Shown: positions 8,990-17,543 of the stretch, in pieces
How the letters are laid out: every line of letters starts with the position of its first letter
Position numbering within the stretch: position 1 is the first letter of the stretch
Notes under the pieces: model-generated
The model's input: only the letters and a program-made list of their open reading frames with translations
The model's database searches: none
Told to the model about the DNA's origin: nothing
Position numbers and translations under genes: made by a program
Assembly: GCF_004404055.1 (NCBI RefSeq)
Contig: NZ_SOHK01000012.1
Coordinates: 124,001-188,000, forward strand
Reading direction: 5' to 3'
Source: Cryobacterium ruanii
GTDB taxonomy: Bacteria > Actinomycetota > Actinomycetes > Actinomycetales > Microbacteriaceae
Length of the DNA stretch: 64,000 bases

Positions 8990-9136
8990 GGACTCAGGAT
9001 CTTACTCCCGCACCCCCTAAACCACCGCCGTTGGTCGCATTTCTCCATCCACCGGTCGGCAGATGTCGCTTCCCCGTCGACCCGTGAGTTTGTCGGGAGT
9101 TTCAGCGCAAAAAAGCCATTCCGGCTCACGATTCGG

Positions 9137-9171
9137 CGGCCAGCGGCCAGCGGCCAGCGGCCAGCGGCCAG
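9137..9171. repeat. Five perfect copies of a 7-bp tandem repeat
   Basis: The unit CGGCCAG is repeated five times without change, ending 8 bp beyond the stop of the minus-strand aminotransferase gene. The gap 8990-9136 shows no gene. Confidence 0.95.
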
Positions 9172-9179
9172 CCCCAAGG

Positions 9180-10382
9180 CTAGGTGAACAGGCGTTGGAG
9201 GCGCTGCACGCCCTCGAGCAGGGCCTCGTCGCTGAGGGCGTACGACAGCCGCAAAAACCCGCTCGGACCGAAGGCTTCGCCGGGAACGGCGGCCACTTCG
9301 GCCTGGTCGAGCACGAGGTCGGCCAGTTCCAGAGAGGTCGTCGGGGTGACCCCGCCCCACTCACGGCCGAGCAGGCCCGTCACATCGGGATAGACGTAGA
9401 AGGCACCCTGCGGGGTGGGTGTCACGACGCCCGGGATCCTGTTCAGCTCGGCGACGATCACCTTGCGGCGGCGGTCGAAGGCCACCCGCATGGCCTCGGC
9501 GGCGTCTTGCGGGCCGTTCAGCGCAGCGATTCCCGCGCGCTGAGAGATATTCGACACGTTCGAGGAGAGGTGCGACTGCAGGTTTGCTGCCGCCCGCATG
9601 GCGTCGGCGGGGCCGACCATCCAGCCCAGCCGCCAGCCGGTCATGGCATAGGTTTTCGCAACGCCGTTGACCAGGATGGTGCGGTCGGCCAGCGCCGGAA
9701 CGGCCTCGACGATGGAAACGGCGCGCACGCCGTCGTACGTGAGGTTCTGGTAGATCTCGTCGGAGATGACCCACAAGCCGTTGTCCTCGGCCCACTGGCC
9801 GATTGCCCGCGTCTGCTCCGGTGAGTAGACGGCGCCGGTGGGGTTGGATGGTGAGACGAACAACAGCACCTTGCTGCGTGGGGTGCGTGCGGCTTCGAGC
9901 TGCTCGACGGTCACGAGGTAGCCTTGGTCGCTGCCGGCGAAGACATCGACCTGCACGCCGCCGGCGAGGCGGATGGCCTCGGGGTAGGTGGTCCAATACG
10001 GGGTCGGCACGATGACCTCGTCACCGGGATCGAGCAGGGTCGCGAAGGCCTGATAGACGGCCTGCTTGCCACCGTTGGTGACGACGACCTGACTCGGCGA
10101 GACCGCGAGGCTGCTGTCGCGCAGCGTCTTGGCCGCGATGGCCTCGCGCAGCTCGGGCAGGCCGGCTGCGGGGGTATATCGATAGTTCTTCGGGTCGCGC
10201 ACCGCGGCCAGCGCTGCCTCCACGATGTGTTCGGGCGTCTGAAAATCGGGTTCCCCGGCCGCAAAGCTGATCACCGGCCTTCCCGCCGCCTGCAGCGCCT
10301 TAGCCTTACCGTCAACCTTGAGGGTCGCTGACTCGGCAATAGAGCCGATCCGGGTTGAAATTCGCTTGAGTTCGTGATCCAC
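9180..10382 (-). CDS. Aspartate/tyrosine/aromatic aminotransferase, class I
   Basis: A 400-residue fold-type I PLP enzyme of the AspC/AAT-I beta subgroup, transferring the amino group of aspartate (or aromatic amino acids) to 2-oxoglutarate. Visible motifs are [13 protein letters not shown] near the N-terminus, [35 protein letters not shown] and the PLP lysine in [17 protein letters not shown] near residue 237; the substrate arginine is in FLRLSYALS. The start is a GTG whose -10 hexamer TAAACT lies 6 nt upstream. This gene is normally found between murB and tRNA-Trp/secE in related bacteria. Confidence 0.93.
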   Translation of the reverse strand: MDHELKRISTRIGSIAESATLKVDGKAKALQAAGRPVISFAAGEPDFQTPEHIVEAALAAVRDPKNYRYTPAAGLPELREAIAAKTLRDSSLAVSPSQVVVTNGGKQAVYQAFATLLDPGDEVIVPTPYWTTYPEAIRLAGGVQVDVFAGSDQGYLVTVEQLEAARTPRSKVLLFVSPSNPTGAVYSPEQTRAIGQWAEDNGLWVISDEIYQNLTYDGVRAVSIVEAVPALADRTILVNGVAKTYAMTGWRLGWMVGPADAMRAAANLQSHLSSNVSNISQRAGIAALNGPQDAAEAMRVAFDRRRKVIVAELNRIPGVVTPTPQGAFYVYPDVTGLLGREWGGVTPTTSLELADLVLDQAEVAAVPGEAFGPSGFLRLSYALSDEALLEGVQRLQRLFT

Positions 10383-10388
10383 GTGTTG

Positions 10389-10394
10389 AGTTTA
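10389..10394 (-). promoter_or_regulatory. -10 element of the aminotransferase gene
   Basis: On the minus strand TAAACT is followed by 6 nt and then the GTG start, with no Shine-Dalgarno between, the layout of a leaderless transcript. Confidence 0.5.
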
Positions 10395-10525
10395 GCTACC
10401 CGACCCGCGCGCAGGCTAGCGGAGCCCCCGGCCGAGTTAGCGCTCGTGTCAGCCCCGGTGACGCAGATCTGCCGCGCGTCGCCTGAGCGACGTGACGCCC
10501 GTAAAAATTGGGTCTCCCGCAGGAA

Positions 10526-10531
10526 TAGAGT
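10526..10531 (+). promoter_or_regulatory. -10 element of the UbiA-CrtI operon
   Basis: TAGAGT is followed by 6 nt and the ATG at 10538. No ribosome binding site precedes the ATG, so the operon mRNA is probably leaderless. Confidence 0.45.
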
Positions 10532-10537
10532 GATCAA

Positions 10538-11380
10538 ATGATCACCCGCCTGGTTCAGATCTCTCGACCGGTGCTGTGGGTCAACACCGTCGGAACGACC
10601 GTCATCGGCATGTGGTTGATGGGGGATTTGTGGCGCTGGGACATCATCCCTCTGCTGCTCTGGGCGACCCTGCCTTTCAACCTGCTGATCTACGGCGTGA
10701 ACGATATCTTCGACCAGGAAACGGATGCCCAGAACGCCCGCAAGGGCGGCCTCGAAGGGGCTCGCATTCTCGGCTCGGAAACTCGCAGTATTGTGCTCGC
10801 GGTCGTGCTGACCAACGTGCCGTTCGTGGCGTATTTTCTCGTCACGTCGCCGCCGGCGGCGCTCGCCTGGATTGCTGCGTATACGGTGATCTTCATCTTC
10901 TACTCGGCACCCCCGCTGCGTTTCAAGGCCCGGCGCTACCTCGATTCGCTCAGCAACGCCGCCTATGCCTTCCCGCTGATCTTCGTACCACTGGCCTTCG
11001 GCAAATCGCCGGTCTGGGCGGTCGCTATCGGGCTGATGGCGTGGAGTGTGGCTAAGCACACCTACGACGCGGTGCAGGACATCGACGAGGACCGCGCCGC
11101 CGGAATTCAAACCACTGCCGTCCACCTCGGTGCGCGTGGCGCCACGGTGTGGAGCGGCGTGTGGTGGGCTCTGTCCACCGTGGGATTCGCGCTGATCAGT
11201 TGGCCGGTCGCCGCGGTGAATGCACTCATCGCCGGCTGGCTGGTGGTATCGCTGGGGCGCAGCCCCACACCGGCAACGGCCCGCCGCCTGTATCGATACT
11301 CAATCGTGTTCCCCTACGTTGCCGGTTCCGTCGCCGGGGCCCAAATCGTGGCCTCCATGTTGCTGGGAGCCTATCCATGA
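10538..11380 (+). CDS. UbiA family prenyltransferase, lycopene elongase-like
   Basis: A 280-residue polytopic membrane protein with about eight helices and both Asp-rich motifs of UbiA enzymes: NDIFDQETD (about residues 64-72) and DAVQDIDEDRAAG (about 178-190). CrtEb-type members add C5 units to lycopene to start C45/C50 carotenoids. The overlap (ATGA) with a carotenoid desaturase-like gene supports a carotenoid role, as in flavuxanthin or bacterioruberin pathways. No phytoene synthase or GGPP synthase is in this window. A quinone or other prenyl acceptor is the alternative. Confidence 0.85.
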   Translation: MITRLVQISRPVLWVNTVGTTVIGMWLMGDLWRWDIIPLLLWATLPFNLLIYGVNDIFDQETDAQNARKGGLEGARILGSETRSIVLAVVLTNVPFVAYFLVTSPPAALAWIAAYTVIFIFYSAPPLRFKARRYLDSLSNAAYAFPLIFVPLAFGKSPVWAVAIGLMAWSVAKHTYDAVQDIDEDRAAGIQTTAVHLGARGATVWSGVWWALSTVGFALISWPVAAVNALIAGWLVVSLGRSPTPATARRLYRYSIVFPYVAGSVAGAQIVASMLLGAYP

Positions 11381-12831
11381 CCCGATCACGCACGAACACA
11401 TCCCCGCAGCGCATAGTCGTACTCGGCGCGGGTATCGGTGGGCTCACGGCCGCCGCGCTGTTGGCCCGCGCCGGCCATTCGGTGACAGTATTGGAGGGAT
11501 CCGACTGGGTCGGTGGCAAGAGCAGACGCCTCGAAATTGATGGGCAACGCGTGGACACCGGACCGGCGCTGGTCACTTTCCCCGGGGTCTGGGAGGAACT
11601 GCTCGCTCGCTACGACGCGCTCGGTGCGCGCTGGTCTGCTCCCTCAGAGGCCGCCGCGGTGGCCGGGGTAACGCTGCAGAGACTGCCCGAAGTGGGCCGG
11701 TACTTCTACCGCGGAGAAGCAGCCACCCTGCCGGTGCCGGCGGGGCACCCCTGGCACGCCGCCTGGACCCGTTTCGAACTGGAACACGGCGGCCTCGGGC
11801 CCCAACTCACGAGCATGCTCACCGCCAACCCGCTGGATCCGGCGTCGCTGCCGGCCGTGCGCAACGTGTTTCGACTGTATGGCATGCGCCTGACCACGCG
11901 CAGCTTTCTTGACGGCCTGAGCTGGATGCCCGACGGCCTTCGGGAGGTCATCGCCATCCACACTCTCAACGCGGGCGTCTCTCCCCGGCAGACTCTCGCC
12001 CTGTACGCGAGTATGCCGGCCGTCATGGCCAGGGACGGCGTCTGGGTTCCCGAGGGCGGAGTGAACGAGCTACCACTCGCGTTGCACCGGCTGGCGCTGA
12101 ACGCCGGCGCGACTGTACACACCGGCGAGCCCGTCACATCCGTGTCGAAAGGTCTCGTGACCACGGCGTCGGCGACGTACCCGTCCGACGTGATCGTGAG
12201 CGGGCTCGACAGCGTGGTGCTCGACGGCCTGCTCGGCGTGTCATCGGCGCGGGCGCGGGCGCGCTCGTGCTCGGGGGTGGCCATCTATGCGGCGCTCGAG
12301 ACGCCGCTGCCGGAGGGCACGGCCACGCACTCCGTCGTGTTACCCGACGACCCGGCCGCCCTGCACCGCAGCCTCGATGCCGGAGTCGTGCCGGAGCAGA
12401 CGATGGCTTTCCTGAATTATTATCGCGCGCACGAGGTTTATCCCAACGACCGGGCCACCGTGGCGGTACTCCTCACCGCGCCCGCCGATGGCCGCCACTA
12501 CGAGCTCGACAACCCGTGGGTGGCGCGTGAGGTTGCTCGGGTGAGCGATGCCGTGGGCCTGGACCGGCCGATCAGCGAGCTGTTCCGCGACCATGTCGTG
12601 CTCGACCCGCACTACTTCGGAGGCTGGGGTTCCACCGGCGGAGCACTCTACGGCGCCACCCACCCGCTCTGGCAGAGCGGGCCGTTTCACCGCCCCGGCT
12701 ACACGAGCCGCGCACGCCCGTGGCTGTGGCGGGTGGGCGCGTCGGTGCACCCCGGCGGCGGTATCCCGGCCGTGCTCGGCGGCGCCATGACCGCGATGCA
12801 CAAGCTGATCGGCCGCCTCGACAGTCCCTGA
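11377..12831 (+). CDS. CrtI/CrtD-like FAD-dependent carotenoid desaturase
   Basis: A 484-residue flavoprotein of the phytoene desaturase family. The N-terminal dinucleotide-binding fold is IVVLGAGIGGLTAAALLARAGHSVTVLE (about residues 13-40) followed by GGKSRRLEIDGQRVDTGP. The C-terminal FAD contact is the WRVGASVHPGGGIPAVLGGA segment (about 445-464). It is translationally coupled to the UbiA prenyltransferase, so its substrate is probably a C45/C50 carotenoid intermediate (CrtD-like 3,4-desaturation). The frame is open upstream to 11149, but that part lies inside the UbiA gene; ATG 11377 is the coupled start. Confidence 0.85.
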   Translation: MTRSRTNTSPQRIVVLGAGIGGLTAAALLARAGHSVTVLEGSDWVGGKSRRLEIDGQRVDTGPALVTFPGVWEELLARYDALGARWSAPSEAAAVAGVTLQRLPEVGRYFYRGEAATLPVPAGHPWHAAWTRFELEHGGLGPQLTSMLTANPLDPASLPAVRNVFRLYGMRLTTRSFLDGLSWMPDGLREVIAIHTLNAGVSPRQTLALYASMPAVMARDGVWVPEGGVNELPLALHRLALNAGATVHTGEPVTSVSKGLVTTASATYPSDVIVSGLDSVVLDGLLGVSSARARARSCSGVAIYAALETPLPEGTATHSVVLPDDPAALHRSLDAGVVPEQTMAFLNYYRAHEVYPNDRATVAVLLTAPADGRHYELDNPWVAREVARVSDAVGLDRPISELFRDHVVLDPHYFGGWGSTGGALYGATHPLWQSGPFHRPGYTSRARPWLWRVGASVHPGGGIPAVLGGAMTAMHKLIGRLDSP

Positions 12832-12998
12832 TCCCAGGTGCCGGCCGAGCAATCACGTGAGAACATTAGAGCTGACGGGGCGGGTGACGCTCGATCAATC
12901 GATGAGGACTCACTCCTCTAGGAGCTACGCGCTCGAGGGTTCGTGTGCCAAGCTGACAGGGAAGCGATGGCTCTCCCCCCGGGGTAGTTCGTCTCAGC

Positions 12999-13027
12999 TT
13001 TACAGTGGCCGGTCCGTGACCTAGACT
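12999..13027 (+). promoter_or_regulatory. Promoter of tRNA-Trp (and secE-nusG)
   Basis: A -35 TTTACA (12999-13004) and a -10 TAGACT (13022-13027) are separated by exactly 17 bp. Transcription would start near 13034, about 90 nt before the mature tRNA. The gap from 12832 to 13124 holds no other gene that I can support. Confidence 0.6.
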
Positions 13028-13124
13028 GGTACACGGTAATGAAATTCTGCCATGCTTTTTTGCGCCTTTTTCCAAGTGTCTCACTTGGTCGAAGGCATAA
13101 TCGGCATGGCGGGTTTACTTCCAT

Positions 13125-13197
13125 AGGGTGGTGGCTCAATTGGTAGAGCAGCGGTCTCCAAAACCGCAGGTTGCAGGTTCGAGTCCTGTCCGCCCTG
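13125..13197 (+). tRNA. trnW: tRNA-Trp (anticodon CCA)
   Basis: A complete cloverleaf of 73 nt: acceptor AGGGTGG (13125-13131) pairs with CCGCCCT (13190-13196) with one G-T pair; the D-arm GCTC/GAGC, anticodon stem GCGGT/ACCGC with loop CTCCAAA, and T-arm with TTCGAGT are present. The CCA end is not encoded. Its position just before secE is the classical actinobacterial order. Confidence 0.97.
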
Positions 13198-13237
13198 CAC
13201 ATCGGTAGATGTCTGCCGACCATGAGAGGTGTAACAG

Positions 13238-13510
13238 GTGGCCCGAAAAGTTGTCGACGAACCTAGTGAGGAAGTCGTCGCGAACGCACGAATTGCCCGC
13301 GAATCCAATCGCGGTCCTTTCGCTCGGTTGTCCCTGTTTGTCAAGCAGGTTTTCGCCGAGCTGCGCAAAGTCGTCACCCCAACTCGTAAAGAGCTGCTGA
13401 GCTACACCGGTGTCGTGCTCGTCTTCGTGATCATCATGATGGCCATCGTGTCGGCTTTTGACTGGGTCTTCGGCCTCGCCGTTCTCTATGTGTTCGGAAC
13501 TCCGGGCTAG
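13238..13510 (+). CDS. secE: Preprotein translocase subunit SecE
   Basis: A 90-residue SecE, the small membrane subunit that clamps SecY in the protein translocation channel. The amphipathic segment [46 protein letters not shown] holds the conserved [11 protein letters not shown] region and the single C-terminal transmembrane helix. The N-terminal 25 residues are charged and variable. Start is a GTG preceded by AGAGGTG. It follows tRNA-Trp by 40 bp and precedes nusG, as expected. Confidence 0.95.
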   Translation: MARKVVDEPSEEVVANARIARESNRGPFARLSLFVKQVFAELRKVVTPTRKELLSYTGVVLVFVIIMMAIVSAFDWVFGLAVLYVFGTPG

Positions 13511-13613
13511 AGAGCATCACCGGCATCCGCTAGGCGGAACGCCCGCATCACCGGCATGGAAACGTGTCCAGACAACTTGCACCGGTAGAAAAATATTAAG
13601 GATTGAGATTCTA

Positions 13614-14588
13614 GTGACTGAGACGAAGCACGACGATGTCGACTGGGCCACTGCCGCCGAGCAGTCCTCCGAGGAAGACGAGGCGCAAGAGGGCAACACC
13701 CTCGCCGCCGACGAAGACTCCGTAGAGGCCGCCGAGCAGGCAGCCCTGCACGTCATCGACGAAAATGACGACGTTGAGATCAATCTCGACGCCGCACTCG
13801 ATGCACTCGCCGAGTCCGCCGACCCCGAAGCCGACGCCATCGTCGACGACGCCCTCGACATCGATTCCGCCGAAGAAGCCGACGCATCCGTCGAAGCCGT
13901 TGAAGACGAGGACGAGCTCGTTACCGCCGAAACCAGTGCCGGTGAAGTGGATGCTGAAGCGTCCGACGAAGAGATCGACCCCTACGAAGCCTTCCGCAAG
14001 GAACTGCGCTTCCTGCCGGGCAAGTGGTACGTCATCCACTCCTACGCCGGTTTCGAGCGCCGCGTGAAATCGAACATCGAAAACCGCAAGCAGTCGATGG
14101 CGATGGAAGACTTCATCTACCAGTGCGAAGTTCCCATGGAAGATGTCGTCGAGATCAAGAACGGCCAGCGCAAGATGGTCACCCGCGTGCGCATCCCCGG
14201 CTACGTTCTCGTTCGGATGGACCTCGACGAAGACAGCTGGTCGGTTGTTCGCCACACCCCCGGCGTGACCGGCTTCGTCGGCAACGCCCACAACCCCACC
14301 CCGCTGCGCTTCGAAGAGGCCTTCGGCATGCTCAAAGGACTCGTCGAGATCGTCGAAGCTCCGACCAAGGCCGGCGGCGCGCCCGGAAAGTCAGCGCAGC
14401 GCGTCATCGCGGCCGAGGTTGACTACGAAATCGGCGAGACCATCACGATCAAGGAAGGTTCGTTCGCGGGCCTGCCCGGCTCAATCAGCGAGATCAAGCC
14501 GGAGAGCGGCAAGCTCATCGTGCTCGTCTCCCTGTTCGAGCGCGAGACCCCGGTCGAGCTCAGCTTCGACCAGGTAACCAAGCTCTAA
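13614..14588 (+). CDS. nusG: Transcription termination/antitermination protein NusG
   Basis: NusG binds RNA polymerase and affects elongation, Rho termination and coupling to ribosomes. The 324-residue product has a very acidic, Ala/Asp/Glu-rich N-terminal extension of about 140 residues (typical of actinobacterial NusG), then the NGN domain starting at [21 protein letters not shown], and a C-terminal KOW domain ([24 protein letters not shown]). I chose the GTG at 13614 (VTETKHDD); the frame is open further upstream, but that part overlaps secE. The intergenic part before it contains one CGGATGCC-type octamer (13522). Confidence 0.96.
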   Translation: MTETKHDDVDWATAAEQSSEEDEAQEGNTLAADEDSVEAAEQAALHVIDENDDVEINLDAALDALAESADPEADAIVDDALDIDSAEEADASVEAVEDEDELVTAETSAGEVDAEASDEEIDPYEAFRKELRFLPGKWYVIHSYAGFERRVKSNIENRKQSMAMEDFIYQCEVPMEDVVEIKNGQRKMVTRVRIPGYVLVRMDLDEDSWSVVRHTPGVTGFVGNAHNPTPLRFEEAFGMLKGLVEIVEAPTKAGGAPGKSAQRVIAAEVDYEIGETITIKEGSFAGLPGSISEIKPESGKLIVLVSLFERETPVELSFDQVTKL

Positions 14589-14716
14589 CCGACGAAAGCG
14601 GATGCCCCACCGGGGATATCCACGCGCGTTCGGTTCTCCCAAACCACCGGGGCCCATCCGGGCCACCGGGAGAGCGGCCCGCGGGCTGCTCGAACATCAA
14701 TAAAAAGGACAACACA

Positions 14717-15148
14717 ATGGCACCGAAGAAGAAGGTTACAGGTCTGATCAAACTTCAGATCAAGGCCGGCGCAGCCAACCCCGCACCGCCCATCGGGCCG
14801 GCACTGGGCCAGCACGGCGTGAACATCATGGAATTCTGCAAGGCCTACAACGCAGCGACCGAAGCTCAGCGCGGCAACGTCATCCCCGTTGAGATCACCG
14901 TCTACGACGACCGTTCGTTCACGTTCATCCTGAAGACCCCGCCCGCAGCGGAGCTCATCAAGAAGGCCGCTGGCGTAGCCAAGGGCAGTGGAACCCCGCA
15001 CACCGTCAAGGTTGCCAACCTCACCCAGGCCCAGGTCCGCGAGATCGCCGAAGCGAAGATGGTTGACCTCAACGCCAACGACATCGACGCCGCCGCGAAG
15101 ATCATCGCCGGAACCGCCCGCTCCATGGGCATCACGGTCAGCGCCTAA
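14717..15148 (+). CDS. rplK: 50S ribosomal protein L11
   Basis: A 143-residue L11 that forms the GTPase-associated centre with 23S rRNA. The N-terminal domain contains [34 protein letters not shown] (proline-rich helix) and the C-terminal domain the RNA-binding [22 protein letters not shown] clear ribosome binding site (AAAAAGGAC) precedes the ATG. The 128-bp gap after nusG includes a CGGATGCC octamer at 14599 and GC-rich inverted repeats but no gene. Confidence 0.98.
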   Translation: MAPKKKVTGLIKLQIKAGAANPAPPIGPALGQHGVNIMEFCKAYNAATEAQRGNVIPVEITVYDDRSFTFILKTPPAAELIKKAAGVAKGSGTPHTVKVANLTQAQVREIAEAKMVDLNANDIDAAAKIIAGTARSMGITVSA

Positions 15149-15197
15149 GCACGCCACCGCTTCGGCGCCAAACGGCGCCTGTGCACCCTTAGCAATT

Positions 15198-15226
15198 AGT
15201 GGAAGAGCCTGCCAGGCTCGCACCAC
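15198..15226 (+). other. Candidate structured leader in the rplK-rplA gap
   Basis: GTGG (15199-15202) can pair with CCAC (15223-15226), and inside it GAGCCT (15205-15210) with AGGCTC (15214-15219), leaving an asymmetric internal loop. It lies 29 bp before rplA. L1 represses its own operon in other bacteria by binding a helix with asymmetric loops, so this could be such a site; that link is an inference. Confidence 0.3.
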
Positions 15227-15254
15227 ACTCTGAAGTACATACAGGAGATTTAAC

Positions 15255-15944
15255 ATGGCAACCAAGTCAAAGGCGTACCGCGCCTCCGCCGCGAAAATCG
15301 GCGAAGACAACGTCTTCACCCCGGCCGAGGCTGTAGCCCTCGCCAAGGAGACCGGCTCCGCGAAGTTCAACTCCACGGTTGAGGTCGCACTTCGCCTCGG
15401 AGTCGATCCCCGCAAGGCCGACCAGATGGTTCGTGGAACCGTCATCCTCCCGCACGGCACCGGCCGTACCGCCCGCGTCATCGTCTTCGCCACCGGCCCC
15501 GCCGCCGAAGCCGCGATCGCCGCCGGCGCCGACGAGGTCGGTGGCGACGAGCTCATCGAGAAGGTAGCCGGCGGTTACACCTCGTTCGACTCCGCCGTCT
15601 CGACCCCCGAGCTCATGGGTAAGGTCGGTCGTCTTGGAAAGGTGCTCGGCCCGCGTGGCCTCATGCCCAACCCGAAAACCGGAACCGTGACGCCCGACGT
15701 CGCGAAGGCCGTGTCCGACATCAAGGGCGGAAAGATCGAATTCCGCGTTGACAAGCACTCCAACGTTCACTTCGTCGTCGGCAAGGCCTCGTTCTCCGTT
15801 GAGCAGCTGGGCGAGAACATCGCGGCAGCGCTCGAAGAGATTGTTCGTCTCAAGCCGAGCTCGTCCAAGGGCCGCTACATCACGAAGGGCGTCGTCTCGA
15901 CCACCTTCGGTCCGGGCATCCCGCTCGACGTGAACAGCATCTAA
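15255..15944 (+). CDS. rplA: 50S ribosomal protein L1
   Basis: A 229-residue L1, the mobile stalk protein near the ribosomal E site and, in many bacteria, a translational repressor of its own operon. The family signature is complete: [33 protein letters not shown] near residues 37-70, [22 protein letters not shown] (about 120-141) and the [14 protein letters not shown] segment. Start ATG has an AGGAG box 7 nt upstream. It ends the secE-nusG-rplK-rplA group at a strong terminator. Confidence 0.98.
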   Translation: MATKSKAYRASAAKIGEDNVFTPAEAVALAKETGSAKFNSTVEVALRLGVDPRKADQMVRGTVILPHGTGRTARVIVFATGPAAEAAIAAGADEVGGDELIEKVAGGYTSFDSAVSTPELMGKVGRLGKVLGPRGLMPNPKTGTVTPDVAKAVSDIKGGKIEFRVDKHSNVHFVVGKASFSVEQLGENIAAALEEIVRLKPSSSKGRYITKGVVSTTFGPGIPLDVNSI

Positions 15945-15957
15945 GTATCCTCGTAGA

Positions 15958-15991
15958 AAAGTAGGGCCCGTCTTCGGACGGGCCCTACTTT
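15958..15991 (+). terminator. Rho-independent terminator after rplA
   Basis: A perfect 15-bp stem (15958-15972 with 15977-15991) is closed by a TTCG tetraloop. Flanking A and T runs make it usable from both strands, so it can also end the convergent aldehyde dehydrogenase mRNA. Confidence 0.92.
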
Positions 15992-16008
15992 GCTTTGAGC
16001 GGATGCTG

Positions 16009-17442
16009 CTAGCCGATAAAGCTCATGACGTGCTTGATGCGGGTGTAGTCCTCGAGCCCGTACATGGAGAGGTCCTTGCCGTAGCCGGAGTGCTTGAAAC
16101 CACCGTGCGGCATCTCGGCCACGAGCGGAATGTGCGTGTTGATCCAGACACAGCCGAAGTCGAGGTTCTTTGCCATGCGCATCGCAACTGAGTAGTTCGT
16201 CGTCCACACCGAAGAAGCCAGCCCGTACTGCACGTCATTCGCCCAGGTGAGGGCTTGGGCCTCATCGGTGAATTTTTGCGCGGTGATAACCGGGCCGAAG
16301 ATCTCGTTCTGCACGGCCTCATCAGTCTGCAGCAGGTCGGCGACGATGGTGGCTTCGTGAAAGTAGCCCGTTGTGCCCTGGCGGTGGCCGCCGAGCGCGA
16401 GAGTGGCGTGGTCGGGCAGGCGTGAGATGACGCCCTCGACGCGAGCCAACTGGTCGGCGCTCGAGAGTGCACCAAACAGGATCCCTTCGTCGAGCGGAGC
16501 GCCGGTTCGGGCGTTGTCCTGAGCATAGGCGGCGAGGGCGGCGACGAATTCGTCGTGGATTCCCTCCTGCACGAGCACGCGGGTCGCCGCCGTGCAGTCC
16601 TGGCCGCCGTTGTAGAACCCGGCGCCGGAGATGCCCTCGACGGCCTGTTGGATGTCGGCGTCGTTGAAGACGATCACCGGGGCCTTGCCTCCCAGCTCGA
16701 GGTGCACGCGCTTCAGGTCGAGGGCGGCAGCACCGGCGACCTCCATGCCGGCGCGCACCGAACCGGTGATCGAAACGAGTTGCGGGGTGCGGTTGGTGAC
16801 CAGGGCGCGACCGGTATCGCGGTTTCCGGCCACTACGTTGAATGTGCCGGCCGGCAGAAATTCGGAGGCGATCTCGGCCAGCAGCAGGGTCGAGACCGGG
16901 GTCGAGTCGCTCGGCTTGAGCACGACGGTGTTGCCGGCGGCCAGCGCCGGAGCGATCTTCCAGATCGCCATCATCATTGGGTAGTTCCACGGGGTCACCT
17001 GGCCGACGACGCCGATCGGCTCGCGCCGCACGAAGGAGGTATGGTCCTTCATATACTCGCCGGCGGCTTTGCCTTCAAGCAGCCGGGCGGCTCCGGCGAA
17101 AAAGCGCACCTGGTCGATCATGACCTCCACCTCGTCGCCGACGATGCCGGCGCGCGGCTTGCCCGTGTTCTCGCATTCGGCGTCGGCGAGTTCTTCGGCC
17201 CGCGACTCGAGCGCATCAGCAAACTTGAGCAGGGCGTGCTGGCGTTCGCCGGGGGTTGTCTGGCCCCAGGTCTCAAACGCGGCGGCGGCGGCGGTGTAAG
17301 CCCCGGCCACGTCGGCCTCGGTCGAGATGGGGGTGCGCGCGTAGACCTTTTCGGTGGCCGGGTTGATGATATCCAGCTGCTCGCCGGCCGTCGAGGAGGC
17401 GTAGTCCCCATTGACGAAGTTGCGGAGTTCACGGATAGACAT
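16009..17442 (-). CDS. Gamma-aminobutyraldehyde-type dehydrogenase
   Basis: A 477-residue NAD-dependent aldehyde dehydrogenase. It oxidises an aminoaldehyde to the acid; similarity to PatD/YdcW (4-aminobutyraldehyde to GABA, putrescine breakdown) rests on the NGGQDCTAATR motif around the catalytic cysteine, the glutamate in HLELGGKAPVIVFNDAD and PIGVVGQVTPWNYPMMMAIWKIAPALAAGNTVVLKPSD at the cofactor site. The start at 17442 (MSIRELRNFVNG) follows AAAGGAC; the frame is open to 17568. It lies alone between the rplA terminator and the ABC-like gene. A betaine-aldehyde substrate is the alternative. Confidence 0.88.
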   Translation of the reverse strand: MSIRELRNFVNGDYASSTAGEQLDIINPATEKVYARTPISTEADVAGAYTAAAAAFETWGQTTPGERQHALLKFADALESRAEELADAECENTGKPRAGIVGDEVEVMIDQVRFFAGAARLLEGKAAGEYMKDHTSFVRREPIGVVGQVTPWNYPMMMAIWKIAPALAAGNTVVLKPSDSTPVSTLLLAEIASEFLPAGTFNVVAGNRDTGRALVTNRTPQLVSITGSVRAGMEVAGAAALDLKRVHLELGGKAPVIVFNDADIQQAVEGISGAGFYNGGQDCTAATRVLVQEGIHDEFVAALAAYAQDNARTGAPLDEGILFGALSSADQLARVEGVISRLPDHATLALGGHRQGTTGYFHEATIVADLLQTDEAVQNEIFGPVITAQKFTDEAQALTWANDVQYGLASSVWTTNYSVAMRMAKNLDFGCVWINTHIPLVAEMPHGGFKHSGYGKDLSMYGLEDYTRIKHVMSFIG

Positions 17443-17543
17443 GTGGTCCTTTCGAAAAGCCGGGAGGGGCAACGGTGCCCTACCGCGACGATACCGCAGA
17501 ACATTCGGCATGCAATGATTCCAAGCAGACGCCGGACTGCGAT

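Noticed and set aside
11149-11376. N-terminal extension of the CrtI-like protein
   Set aside because: The frame is open through the UbiA gene, but ATGA coupling at 11377 and the dinucleotide-binding fold starting soon after fix the start.
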